Of a DNA stretch of 32,328 nucleotides, positions 6,791 through 16,212 are shown piece after piece. The translations under genes were made by a program, and so were the position numbers. The stretch is from GWB1-38-13 sp964608405 (lineage in GTDB: Bacteria > Patescibacteriota > Microgenomatia > UBA8517). The DNA lies in the NCBI GenBank assembly GCA_964608405.1, contig CAZSNC010000006.1:1-32328 (forward strand), read 5' to 3'. Below the pieces are notes generated by a model. That model made no database searches, was not told the origin of the DNA, and was given only the letters and a program-made list of their open reading frames with translations. The stretch's first letter is position 1; every line of letters begins with the position of its first letter.

Positions 6791-9688
6791 TTATTTTGAT
6801 ACTTCAAATTTGTCACCGATTTCTAATTTTTCAACCAAAGTTCTTTTTCGGATCTGCTTTATTAGTTCAGGGTTTTCTGGCAACCATTCGCTTTTTACAT
6901 TAACCCTATCCGTTAATCCGACATCTAATAATTTTCTTTCGTTTTGAATCTTTCTAATAAGATTTCTTGTTTCTGCATACTCTTTTAGTTCAGGAGTAAT
7001 ATTTGTATTCAATGTTATTTTATATTCACTACCCTTTTTGGTCCACTTAACAGATTGAAGATTAACCTCATCAAGTAGTATGCGCATATATTCTTCCTCA
7101 GGCTGTTCGCTCGGAGACAATATCACGGCATCCGATAGAAGTTGTCTTAAGTTAATGTTATTTAACTTCCTTTCGGAGTGTATCGCCTCGGCAGCTGACC
7201 TAATTGTTTGCATGTTGTTTAATACTTCCCGGTCAGTCGCTTTAATAAGCCTGGTAGGCCAATTTTGTAAGTGAACGCTTTCACCTTTTGTGAGATTTTG
7301 AAATATCATTTCCGACATAAATGGTAAAAACGGAGCAATAATTTTTGACAACGTTGTCAATATTAAATAAGTTGTGTTATAAAAATCACTCTTATCTTTG
7401 GCGTTTTCTGCCGATATCCCAACTCTACCTCTTGAGCGCCTAATATACCAATTTGAAAAATCGTCAACAAATTGTTCAATTGATGCGGTAGCTGATGTTG
7501 ATTTATATTTATCGAGCCATTTTTCAACATCTGACAGTGTTTCATCCAGTCTTAACACAATCCATTTATCCAATATAGACAAACCCTCTATTTGAAAATC
7601 ATTAACTGGTTTATACCCATCAACGTTGGCATAAGTAACAAAAAAGTTGTATACGTTCCACAACTTCAAATAGAATCTCCTTCGGGTTTCATCAGCCATT
7701 TTATAACCAAACAGCAAATTATCCGTGGGGTTTGCAGAGAGAAACATCCATCTCATAACATCAACACCAATCTTATCCGCCCCTTCATTAAACTCAATTG
7801 CATTACCCCAACTTTTATGCATCGGTCTGCCATCTTCAGCAAGAAGTGTGGCAAAACCAAGTACCGTTTTATACGGCTCTTTGTCCTCCAATATGGCGCT
7901 CATTGCCAAAACTGAATAGAACCAATTCTTAAACTGTCCAGGAAAACTCTCCGTTATAAAGTCAACTGGAAACCATTTATAAAAACCCTCCTTGTCACTT
8001 GTATACAAAGGCTTTGAATTATTGTCATTAGATATTGTTGAGAAAGGTACGATTCCTGCATCAAGCCAAGGGTTACCAACATCCAATACACGCTTCATAT
8101 TCTTCCCACAAACGCTACATTGAATTTTAATATCGTCAATATAAGGTTTGTGTGGTGAATGCCCTTCAAAATTCTTCCAACCTTCAATAGCACGTTCTTT
8201 TAACTCATCGCGCCCTCCGATAACTTCAAAATTACCACATTCACACTCCCAAATGGGTAAGGCCAGTCCCCAATATCTGTTCTTTTTCGATATTAACCAA
8301 TCATGCATATTGGAAAGCCAGTCCAATTCCCTCTTAAGCCCGAATGAGGGAATCCATTTGATATTCCTTGCAACTGTCTTCATTTTTTCCCTCACAGGAT
8401 CAATGGCAATATACCATTCGTCCGTTAATTTCCAAACCAATTCACTTTTACATCTCCAACAAGCCGGGTATCTATGCATATAAGACCTAAGCTCAAAAAG
8501 ATAGATTCCTCCTTCTTTTTCTTTTAAAACATTAAATATTATATCCGGATTTTTCTTTGCATTTTGGGAAGATAAATATCCGAAATTATCAAGATATTCG
8601 GCACTGTCGTTTATTGCTGCCATTATCGGTAAACCTATTTTTTTACCCAACCTATGGTCTTCTGCCCCAGTACCTGTTGAAGTGTGGACAAGTCCTGTTC
8701 CTTCTTCCTCTGAAATCGGCATGATTAAAGAGTCTGTTGCAACAACTGAGTGAAAATATTTATGACTTTTAAGTTCTTGGTTTGAGGGTAAATCGTCAAA
8801 CGGCGTTTTATATTTTAATCCCACAAGATCGGACCCTTTTGCTGTTCCCATTACCTCGTATCCGTTTTTAAATACACTTTTTATGAGTCTTTCCAGAAGC
8901 CAATATTTCTTATCTTGAAATTTTACAAGAACGTAATCTTTTTTTGCATCCACAGCTACCGCAATATTTGCTGGAATGGTCCATGCAGTAGTTGTCCAAA
9001 CCAACAAATACTCGTTATCCTTTTCTTCAATGGGAAATCTCATATAAACAGATACATGCTCAATCTCTTTGTAATCCTCCGTTAATATCTCGTGTTCGGA
9101 AATTGCCGTCTCGCAACGGTAACACCAGGGGACAACATCCTTTCCTTTGTATATAAGACCTTTCTCATGACATTTCTTGAGGAAATACCAAATCATATAA
9201 TTGTTTTCGTCGCTCATTGTATAGTAAGAATTATCCCAGTCCATAAAATTACCTAAACGTTTGCTTTGCTCCGTCTGGATAGATGAATATTTCATCACCC
9301 TGTCTTTACATTTTTGTACAAAGTCAGCAACACCATATTTATCTATATCCTTTTTGCTTTTGAATCCAAGATCTTTTTCGACCTCCACCTCAACCCACAA
9401 ACCCTGACAGTCGAAACCGTTTTGGAATCGCTGCTTAAAACCCTTCATATTTTTATACCTTTGCCAAAGATCTTTATAAGTCCTTCCCCACGCATGGTGA
9501 ACACCCATTGGGTTATTTGCAGTTATCGGACCGTCGAGAAAAGAATAATATTCTTCAGAAGATTCGTTTCTTTTTAGATATTTCCTTACTACTTTACCTT
9601 CGTACCAATATTTTAACAGTCTTTTTTCTTCTGAAACAAAATCACACCTAATATCCACCGGGTCAAAATATTTCTTTGCGGATGTCAT
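6791..9688 (-). CDS. ileS: Isoleucyl-tRNA synthetase
   Basis: This class I enzyme charges tRNA-Ile. At 965 residues it has the full layout. The HIGH-equivalent region is NPMGVHHAWGR at 59-69, where HHAWG takes the place of HIGH. The CP1 editing domain contains WTTTAWTIPAN. Cysteine pairs (CYRC, CWRC, CECG, CSVCG) probably bind zinc. The KMSKS loop is degenerate, reading PMHKS at 622-626 before WGN. An anticodon-binding domain and a C-terminal domain follow. The sequence resembles the eukaryote-like (type 2) IleRS branch. It lies 50 bases after ftsZ and 9 bases before rodA, so it is embedded in the division operon. A 12-base palindrome, GTAAAATTTTAC (9691-9702), lies just before the ATG. Confidence 0.93.
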   Translation of the reverse strand: MTSAKKYFDPVDIRCDFVSEEKRLLKYWYEGKVVRKYLKRNESSEEYYSFLDGPITANNPMGVHHAWGRTYKDLWQRYKNMKGFKQRFQNGFDCQGLWVEVEVEKDLGFKSKKDIDKYGVADFVQKCKDRVMKYSSIQTEQSKRLGNFMDWDNSYYTMSDENNYMIWYFLKKCHEKGLIYKGKDVVPWCYRCETAISEHEILTEDYKEIEHVSVYMRFPIEEKDNEYLLVWTTTAWTIPANIAVAVDAKKDYVLVKFQDKKYWLLERLIKSVFKNGYEVMGTAKGSDLVGLKYKTPFDDLPSNQELKSHKYFHSVVATDSLIMPISEEEGTGLVHTSTGTGAEDHRLGKKIGLPIMAAINDSAEYLDNFGYLSSQNAKKNPDIIFNVLKEKEGGIYLFELRSYMHRYPACWRCKSELVWKLTDEWYIAIDPVREKMKTVARNIKWIPSFGLKRELDWLSNMHDWLISKKNRYWGLALPIWECECGNFEVIGGRDELKERAIEGWKNFEGHSPHKPYIDDIKIQCSVCGKNMKRVLDVGNPWLDAGIVPFSTISNDNNSKPLYTSDKEGFYKWFPVDFITESFPGQFKNWFYSVLAMSAILEDKEPYKTVLGFATLLAEDGRPMHKSWGNAIEFNEGADKIGVDVMRWMFLSANPTDNLLFGYKMADETRRRFYLKLWNVYNFFVTYANVDGYKPVNDFQIEGLSILDKWIVLRLDETLSDVEKWLDKYKSTSATASIEQFVDDFSNWYIRRSRGRVGISAENAKDKSDFYNTTYLILTTLSKIIAPFLPFMSEMIFQNLTKGESVHLQNWPTRLIKATDREVLNNMQTIRSAAEAIHSERKLNNINLRQLLSDAVILSPSEQPEEEYMRILLDEVNLQSVKWTKKGSEYKITLNTNITPELKEYAETRNLIRKIQNERKLLDVGLTDRVNVKSEWLPENPELIKQIRKRTLVEKLEIGDKFEVSK

Positions 9689-9738
9689 GGGTAAAATTTT
9701 ACAATAAAATTGAAAACAATTGAAGACGCTGGAGAACT

Positions 9739-10893
9739 TTAACCGGTTTTAATTTTCCTTAAAAACGCAGGTACTTCAAAACGCTTCCCAAACTCGTCAA
9801 CTTCTTGATCGTCATCTGTATTGTCTTCGATTGTTTCGGAAATACCGGGTTCATCGGTTTGGACGGGAACCTTCTCACCGACAACCCCCGAAATAGAAGG
9901 TTCCACTTTCTGATTCATCTTAGCCAATCTTGATTTTGTTTCATCAAAACCTGTGGCAACTACTGTAATTCTTACCTGATCTGTCATGTCGTTTTTAACG
10001 ACTGCACCAAAAATAATATTGGCATCGGTCTCGGCGGATCCTGAAATAATTTTTGCTGCTTCATCGACCTCGAACATGGTAAGATCAGGACCCCCCGTAA
10101 TATTGAAAAGTACGCCTGTTGCACCTTCTATAGATAAATCCAGCAGTGGTGATGCCACTGCAGCTCTTGCGGCCATTTGTGCACGGTTTTCTCCCACACC
10201 GGTTCCAATACCCAAAAGCGCCGACCCGGCATCTTTCATAATTGTTTTAACATCCGCAAAGTCAACGTTAACAAGACCTGGGATTGTAATTATTTCAGAA
10301 ATTCCTCCAACCGCTTGAGCCAAAACAGAATCCACCACCTTAAACGCTTCTATCAAGGTCATTTTCCTGTCAATAACATCCATCAATCTCTGATTAGGAA
10401 TGACTATTAGGGTATCGACTTCTTTTCTTAACCTCTCAATTCCATCATCCGCAATGACCGATCTTCTTGTTCCTTCAAAATGAAAAGGCCTAGTAACAAC
10501 TGCAACAGTTAATGCACCTGTCTCTTTTGCCATTCTGGCAATCGCAGGGGAGGCACCTGTTCCTGTTCCTCCACCCATACCAGCAGTGATAAATACCATA
10601 TCGGAATCCACCAACAACTCTTTAATTTTTTCCTGAGATTCTTCGGCCGCCTGTTCACCGATTGCAGGATCCCCTCCGACACCTAAACCTTTTGTAAGCT
10701 TTTCACCTATCTGCAATTTCGTTGGGGCTTTATTGGCAAGAAGAACTTGTGCGTCAGTATTGACAACGATAAACTCGACACCTCTTATGTCGTTACTATC
10801 CATCATTGAAGAAACTGCGTTTCCTCCACCACCACCAACACCAATTACTTTAATTTTTGCTATCCTCGCGGAATCCGGTTTAACAAGCGCCAT
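9739..10893 (-). CDS. ftsZ: Cell division GTPase FtsZ
   Basis: FtsZ is the tubulin homologue that forms the division ring. The 384-residue sequence has the N-terminal nucleotide-binding loop IGVGGGGGNAVSSM at 17-30 and the tubulin signature GGGTGTG at 107-113. The T7 synergy loop NVDFADV is at 209-215, with both acidic residues needed for GTP hydrolysis. A linker of about 50 acidic residues ends in the conserved C-terminal peptide EVPAFLRKIK (373-382) that binds FtsA. All functional motifs are intact. It lies 65 bases downstream of ftsA. Confidence 0.98.
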   Translation of the reverse strand: MALVKPDSARIAKIKVIGVGGGGGNAVSSMMDSNDIRGVEFIVVNTDAQVLLANKAPTKLQIGEKLTKGLGVGGDPAIGEQAAEESQEKIKELLVDSDMVFITAGMGGGTGTGASPAIARMAKETGALTVAVVTRPFHFEGTRRSVIADDGIERLRKEVDTLIVIPNQRLMDVIDRKMTLIEAFKVVDSVLAQAVGGISEIITIPGLVNVDFADVKTIMKDAGSALLGIGTGVGENRAQMAARAAVASPLLDLSIEGATGVLFNITGGPDLTMFEVDEAAKIISGSAETDANIIFGAVVKNDMTDQVRITVVATGFDETKSRLAKMNQKVEPSISGVVGEKVPVQTDEPGISETIEDNTDDDQEVDEFGKRFEVPAFLRKIKTG

Positions 10894-10958
10894 ATTTTAT
10901 CTTGTGTGATTTTAACCAAGGCAGGAGTAAATTACAATAAACCATTTATCAACTTAAT

Positions 10959-12236
10959 TCAGGGCAGAAGATCCTTAAATATTTTGGAAATTTTACCACC
11001 AATCCCTATTGATGGTAGTTTTATCCTTTTTGATATACTTGTCAAGTGATCTTTTGGCTCCCTTTTTGATGCGTTTATCAGTATTCCGATAGGTACAGAA
11101 AACGAAGGGTTTAGTATTTCGTCAACCAAGCCCCCAACCCCACGAGGTTTACCGACTCTTACCGCCATAGATAACATCCTTTTTCCGGAATCTTCAACTC
11201 CGTATACTTGCGCACCTCCGCCTGTAATAATTGCACCCGAGGGAATTTTATTAATTAACTTCTCTTTCTCCAATTGGCTTTTAACCATTGAAAATATCTC
11301 ATTTAACCTCGGTCTTATTATTCCCTCAACAATTGTTTTTCTCGATACTTTCTTGTCTTCGTCTATACCAAATTTTGACAAATCAATTTGCTCCTCCCCT
11401 TCAGTATTTCTTTTATCATTAGCTCCTAGCGATAATTTGATTTTTTCGGCTGATTCCAGTGATACACGAAGACCGGTAGCAAGGTCTTTAGTTACGTTTC
11501 TGGATCCAACCGGAAGGACATATGAATAAGTTAAAGATCCTTCTTCATAAACCGCTATTGAAGTAGTTCCACCACCGATATCTATCATTACACAACCGAG
11601 TTCTTTTTCCGTTTTGGTCAAAACAGCATCTGATGCCGCAATACCCGAGTATATAAACTCCTCAACTTTTATTCCGACTTCGTCCAACACTTTCTCTATA
11701 TTTTTCACAGCCGAAGCTGATGCCGTTATTAGATGTGCCTCTGTCTCAAGTCTTACTCCACCCATCCTTAACGGATCTTTAATACCCCCATCACCGTCTA
11801 CGATATATTCTTTGGGTAATACATGTAAAAGTAATCTTGACGGAGGAAGGGAAACAGCAGATGCGGCTTCAATCACCCGTTCTATATCTTCACGCGTGAT
11901 TTCCCCTTCTGGGTTTGAAACTGCAACGACTCCGTGAGAATTTTGAGAAAGTATATGAGCACCACCTAAAGAAACGTAAGCTTTTGAAATGTTATAACCG
12001 GCCATTCTCTCCGCCGATTCTACAGATTCAACCACAGACTCAACCGCCTCCTCCAAATTAACTATTTGGCCTTTCTTGATTCCCCTACCCTCACCCGATT
12101 CACTTGTCGAAACACCGATTACGTTGATACTTGTAGACAAGTCAGACAATTCTGTTTGAACATTGGCAATAAGTGTCGTTATCTTTTCAGATCCAATATC
12201 TATCGCGGCGACGATTCTTGACTTTGCTCTCATCAT
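10959..12236 (-). CDS. ftsA: Cell division protein FtsA
   Basis: FtsA is the actin-like protein that tethers FtsZ to the membrane. The 425-residue sequence has the actin-family phosphate 1 motif AAIDIGSEKITTL at about 10-22, the phosphate 2 motif CVMIDIGGGTTSIAVYEEG and the adenosine motif SGAIITGGGAQ. The subdomain 1C region GEITREDIERVIEAA is present. The last residues, GGKISKIFKDLLP, form a plausible amphipathic membrane-targeting helix. Its ATG overlaps the ftsQ stop by four bases, which indicates coupled translation. Confidence 0.96.
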   Translation of the reverse strand: MMRAKSRIVAAIDIGSEKITTLIANVQTELSDLSTSINVIGVSTSESGEGRGIKKGQIVNLEEAVESVVESVESAERMAGYNISKAYVSLGGAHILSQNSHGVVAVSNPEGEITREDIERVIEAASAVSLPPSRLLLHVLPKEYIVDGDGGIKDPLRMGGVRLETEAHLITASASAVKNIEKVLDEVGIKVEEFIYSGIAASDAVLTKTEKELGCVMIDIGGGTTSIAVYEEGSLTYSYVLPVGSRNVTKDLATGLRVSLESAEKIKLSLGANDKRNTEGEEQIDLSKFGIDEDKKVSRKTIVEGIIRPRLNEIFSMVKSQLEKEKLINKIPSGAIITGGGAQVYGVEDSGKRMLSMAVRVGKPRGVGGLVDEILNPSFSVPIGILINASKREPKDHLTSISKRIKLPSIGIGGKISKIFKDLLP

Positions 12237-12922
12237 ATAAATCTTACAATAGGGTTTTTATATCTGAAATCTATTTCCGATACGGAAACATTACCGATAT
12301 CTATTATATACTTTTCTATCTTATCAAATTGAGAGACCGTATAATAGGCCTTTCCAGCTAAAATATCGGAATCACCCTCTGTTGGAAATATTAACTTAGT
12401 TTTTCCCCTATATTCAACTATTAGATTGTTATTCTCAACATGAGCCCTCCCAAGTTCTGAAATATTTCTTATCTTATAAAAGACACTTTGTGTAAAAGCA
12501 TCTTTACTGTTAAGAGTATCCCTTAATCTGTAAGAAGCACCCGTAAAATCTATACATTTTATATTGTCACTTCCTCCCGTCTTTATTACCATACCGTCAG
12601 CATCAAAGTAATAGATTTCACTTATATTTTTGAGGCAATATTTCGGAACTCTTTCTTCAATCAGAATATTGTATTTACCATTCAACTTTAGTTGAAGAGA
12701 GTATTTTTTCACTAAAGGATCTTGGGAAAGCATTTTTTTCAGATTAACATTTGTTTGATAGATGCTGGTTTTTTGAATACTTCCGATTAAGGAAAGTGTA
12801 TTTTCGTTGCATTTAGTAAACTGACTTACACACGATATTGAAGTAATTTTAGATATCCTAAAATAATACAGAGCCAGAAACAGAACAAAAAATAAAAATA
12901 GAAAAATAAACGCCTTACGCAT
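12233..12922 (-). CDS. ftsQ: Cell division protein FtsQ/DivIB-like
   Basis: FtsQ is a bitopic membrane protein that scaffolds late division proteins. The 229-residue protein has a short cytoplasmic start (MRKA), a transmembrane helix at about 5-22, then an extracytoplasmic part. The segment with LKKMLSQDPLVKKYSLQLK, followed by LIEERVPKYCL, fits the POTRA domain (the usual V.KV.V.R..P pattern). FDADGMVIKT fits the start of the beta domain. Identity rests on these weak patterns plus location between murG and ftsA, the classic position. Confidence 0.85.
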   Translation of the reverse strand: MRKAFIFLFLFFVLFLALYYFRISKITSISCVSQFTKCNENTLSLIGSIQKTSIYQTNVNLKKMLSQDPLVKKYSLQLKLNGKYNILIEERVPKYCLKNISEIYYFDADGMVIKTGGSDNIKCIDFTGASYRLRDTLNSKDAFTQSVFYKIRNISELGRAHVENNNLIVEYRGKTKLIFPTEGDSDILAGKAYYTVSQFDKIEKYIIDIGNVSVSEIDFRYKNPIVRFI

Positions 12923-14012
12923 ATTGGAAAATTAACTTGTATAATTTTTCCGACGCTACGCTGTCGTCAATTTTAGGATTGTTTGCCTTATCCACCAACG
13001 TTTGCCAGTTCTTGTCGATTTCCAATATTTCCTTATACAACTTTTCCGGTCCGACAGACGCTTGCTCCAATACATACGCAAGACCCAAATTATTAGCATA
13101 TTGGGCATTTTTATATTGTTCATTCTGATATGAATACGGAATCGGAATATAAATTGCGGGCATCGAAAGATATGATGTTTCTGAAACAATATTTGCTCCC
13201 GACCTCGAAATAATAAAGTCCGAGTTTTCAAGATAGCTGGACCACTTCCACATTTCAACAGATGGAAACACTATATACCTTTCGCGTAGTTTTACATCGA
13301 GATTTGATTTCAGTCTTTCAAATTCAGAAATATTTTGATTACCTGTTTGATGAAAAACCACAAATTTCTTTACAAGATCCCCGATAATCGGCTTAACAGT
13401 ATCGTTGATAAACAATGAACCACGCGAGCCGCCCGTAATCAAGATTGTATGTTTTCTCGTTGCTTTTTTCTTGTTTGTACACTTTCTGACTTCCTGCGAA
13501 ATGGGATTTCCAACCAATAGACACTTATTCTTCGGAAAATAAACCATGCTCTCGTTTCTGGCAAGCGCAATCTTGTCGGCAAACATTGCGGATACGATAT
13601 TTGATCTACCTGCAGCCAGAGTTTGTTCATGAATAACTACGGGAATACCCATTAATTTTGCATTTACAACCACCGGAAACGCAGAAAAACCTCCGAAAGA
13701 TACCACAACATTCGGCCGTTCTCTGACAAGAATGATTAATGCATGAATAAATCCTATCGGAATTTTCAGAATTGAAGGTATTGTCCATATGGAAAATTTT
13801 CTCTGTAAACGACCTGTTATGATAGAAACAAATTTAATCCCCATTTTTGGAAAATATGTGTTTTCAAGAGTTTTCTGTTTTGATCCTTCGATTGCGATTT
13901 TTGCACCTACAAAAACAACTTCCCAGTTCGGTTCTCTTTTTTTTATTTCCTGAATAAGGGCATAGGCGGTAGAACCCGCATGTCCACCAGTAAGCAATAT
14001 TTTTTTATTCAT
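12915..14012 (-). CDS. murG: UDP-GlcNAc:undecaprenyl-PP-MurNAc-pentapeptide GlcNAc transferase MurG
   Basis: MurG adds GlcNAc to lipid I to make lipid II at the inner face of the membrane. The 365-residue GT28 enzyme has an N-terminal glycine-rich loop LLTGGHAGST (6-15), slightly different from the usual GGTGGH. It also has VVSFGGFSAFPVVVNAKLMG then IPVVIHEQTLAAGRSN, and the C-terminal loop ITGGSRG. The UDP-GlcNAc-binding stretch SRSGANIVSETSYLSMP is followed by YQNEQYKNAQ. It overlaps ftsQ and ftsW by 8 bases each. Confidence 0.95.
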   Translation of the reverse strand: MNKKILLTGGHAGSTAYALIQEIKKREPNWEVVFVGAKIAIEGSKQKTLENTYFPKMGIKFVSIITGRLQRKFSIWTIPSILKIPIGFIHALIILVRERPNVVVSFGGFSAFPVVVNAKLMGIPVVIHEQTLAAGRSNIVSAMFADKIALARNESMVYFPKNKCLLVGNPISQEVRKCTNKKKATRKHTILITGGSRGSLFINDTVKPIIGDLVKKFVVFHQTGNQNISEFERLKSNLDVKLRERYIVFPSVEMWKWSSYLENSDFIISRSGANIVSETSYLSMPAIYIPIPYSYQNEQYKNAQYANNLGLAYVLEQASVGPEKLYKEILEIDKNWQTLVDKANNPKIDDSVASEKLYKLIFQYA

Positions 14013-15108
14013 AGTTGGATGAATATTTTAGTATTGAATTAAATATACCAAAAGCAATTAGCATAGATACTAAAGTTGATCCACCATACGAAATAAAAGG
14101 AAGAGGAACTCCGGTAAAAGGAATTAATGCGGATATTGCACCCAAATTGACAAACAACTGTCCAAAAAACCAAGCAAATATTCCCAGTGATAGAGTTTTC
14201 AAAAATTGATTTTCGATTTCTTTTGATCTAACAAGCATTCTAAGTGAGATAAAAAGGTAAATTACTATAATGGTAAACGAACCTATAAAACCAGTCTCTT
14301 CGGAAATAATTGCAAAAATAGAATCAGTTGTTGCTTCCGGTAAAAATAAATATTTTTGTTTTGACTGACCAATACCGGATCCACTCACACCTCCCAAAGC
14401 CAATGAATATAAAACCTGTTTAATATGATAACTTCCGGCGTCGGCACTTGAAAAGGGATTTATAAATGACATAACCCTTTGTCTTCTGTAATCTGATGTA
14501 AATATCAACAAAGTTACAATTACCAAACCTCCCAATGCAACCAGGATCATTTTTCGAAGATCGATTCCGGAAATAAATATCTGTATAAATGAAATTACAA
14601 TAAGTACTATAGATGTTCCAAGATCCGGTTGCAACATAACCAAACCGACAGTAATGACAATCGGAACAATGTATGCAAATATATTTTTCTTAGTGGTTGA
14701 TACTTTTGCCAGATAGATACAAAGGGCAAGCTTTGCAAATTCGGAGGGTTGAAAACGGAAAAAACCTATGCTTATCCACCTTCGTGCACCCAGTGTCATG
14801 ATACTTAACTGGGGAATTAAAACCAAAATCAAAAATACGATCGAAAGTGCAAATATCGCTATAGCAAACTTTTCCCATATTCGCACGTTTATTTGTGATG
14901 CAACGAAAAATAATATTAGTCCGATAAACATCCACACCGACTGCTGTTTTACAAAGTAAAACCTGTCGGAAAATGTATCCATAGCCTCCGGGGCTGATAC
15001 GTCAGTAACTGCGAGAATGCCTATACCCATTAAAATTAAGATTGGTATAAGTAACTTAAAATCGATGTAAATATAAGGTGATTTAAGAAGTTTTGCTATT
15101 TTCTTCAT
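14005..15108 (-). CDS. ftsW: SEDS division glycosyltransferase FtsW
   Basis: FtsW polymerises septal peptidoglycan together with FtsI. The 367-residue protein has about ten membrane helices and clear SEDS motifs: GARRWISIGFFRFQPSE at 107-123, LQPDLGTS at 159-166, ATTDSIFAIISEETGF at 259-274 with Asp262, and PLPFISYGGST at 335-345. The motifs are more canonical than in the rodA product of the same window. It sits between mraY (12-base gap) and murG (8-base overlap), which favours the FtsW assignment. Confidence 0.93.
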   Translation of the reverse strand: MKKIAKLLKSPYIYIDFKLLIPILILMGIGILAVTDVSAPEAMDTFSDRFYFVKQQSVWMFIGLILFFVASQINVRIWEKFAIAIFALSIVFLILVLIPQLSIMTLGARRWISIGFFRFQPSEFAKLALCIYLAKVSTTKKNIFAYIVPIVITVGLVMLQPDLGTSIVLIVISFIQIFISGIDLRKMILVALGGLVIVTLLIFTSDYRRQRVMSFINPFSSADAGSYHIKQVLYSLALGGVSGSGIGQSKQKYLFLPEATTDSIFAIISEETGFIGSFTIIVIYLFISLRMLVRSKEIENQFLKTLSLGIFAWFFGQLFVNLGAISALIPFTGVPLPFISYGGSTLVSMLIAFGIFNSILKYSSNYE

Positions 15109-15120
15109 GAATTTCTTTCA

Positions 15121-16176
15121 TCATATAACAGAAAGCCACAGTGCAAATATTGCAAGTATAAGACCTACCAACCATGCCCTAAATACTATTTTCGGCTCCT
15201 CCCATCCCCAAACCAAAAAGCTATGGTGAAGTGGTGCTATAGGAAGTATTGCTTTTTTAAGATACTTCCAGCCGGCCATCTGAAGCAATGATGAAAGTAT
15301 TTCTACGATAAATACACCCCCCACAATCACAAGCGCTATAATACTGCCGGTTAGAAGACCAATAACCGCCAATGTTGCACCGAACGAAAGTGCTCCGGTA
15401 TCACCCAGAAAAATCCTTGCAGGCCACACATTGAAGTATAAAAAAGCAAATAGCGAACCAATTAAAAGTGCAATAAATAACGATAGTGGCGTGTCCAAAT
15501 TCGTAGATGATATCACACCAAAAGTTGTTAAACATATCAGAAACAACCCCACAGAAAGTCCATCCAATCCGTCAGTAATATTAAACGCATTGGCAAAAGA
15601 TACAATCACAAACGAAGAAAACGCGATATACCAAACTCCAAAATTTAAATTAATATTTATAAACGGTATATGAATAATCTGAATACCTAACTTGTAATAC
15701 AAAATTACAGAAATAAATATTGCCAGCAACCACTGCAAAATAAACTTCGATTTTCTCGACATTCCAAACCAAAGCCCCATTAAGCCCGGATGCGGTTTAA
15801 AAAACATTTTCATCAAATCGTCAGACAATCCTAACAACCCGAAGGAGATAAAAGTAAAAAAAATAATAAATACTTCCCAATTAAAATTATAAGAACTTCT
15901 TACCGATATTCCCATATGTGATGCAAAAGGTACTAAAAATGAAAAAAGTAATGTCACAATAAATATAATCAAAATACCGCCACCGACCGGTGTCCCAGCC
16001 TTTATATCGTGGTATTTATCAAAAACTGGTACTTTACCATTTTTCGGAGCTTCCTTTCTGCGTGTTAAATGAAGTTTATATAGAAGATTAATAAAAGGGA
16101 CAATCACAATACTTGTAATTAGGAAGGCGAAAAGAATTAATCCTAAAGCTAAAGGTAGCATGTTGGGAGAATTCAT
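15121..16176 (-). CDS. mraY: Phospho-MurNAc-pentapeptide translocase MraY
   Basis: MraY transfers phospho-MurNAc-pentapeptide to undecaprenyl phosphate, making lipid I. The 351-residue integral membrane protein has about ten helices. Its motifs include Asp119-Asp120 (SDDLMKMF), the NITDGLDGL motif at 199-207, GDTGALSFGA at 258-267 and the cytosolic PLHHSF motif with His317/His318, followed by WGWEEPK. All are family hallmarks. The chosen ATG could be replaced by the ATG five codons later. It follows murF after 36 bases. Confidence 0.96.
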   Translation of the reverse strand: MNSPNMLPLALGLILFAFLITSIVIVPFINLLYKLHLTRRKEAPKNGKVPVFDKYHDIKAGTPVGGGILIIFIVTLLFSFLVPFASHMGISVRSSYNFNWEVFIIFFTFISFGLLGLSDDLMKMFFKPHPGLMGLWFGMSRKSKFILQWLLAIFISVILYYKLGIQIIHIPFININLNFGVWYIAFSSFVIVSFANAFNITDGLDGLSVGLFLICLTTFGVISSTNLDTPLSLFIALLIGSLFAFLYFNVWPARIFLGDTGALSFGATLAVIGLLTGSIIALVIVGGVFIVEILSSLLQMAGWKYLKKAILPIAPLHHSFLVWGWEEPKIVFRAWLVGLILAIFALWLSVI

Positions 16177-16212
16177 ATGTTATTCTATATCAAACATTAT
16201 AATCATAAATAT

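Noticed and set aside
7592..7919. Plus-strand frames of 60-110 codons opposite ileS
   Set aside because: Antisense to conserved IleRS catalytic sequence; no protein family pattern.
9691..9702. Perfect 12-base palindrome GTAAAATTTTAC before ileS
   Set aside because: Short AT palindromes are expected by chance in this base composition; without copies elsewhere I do not call an operator.
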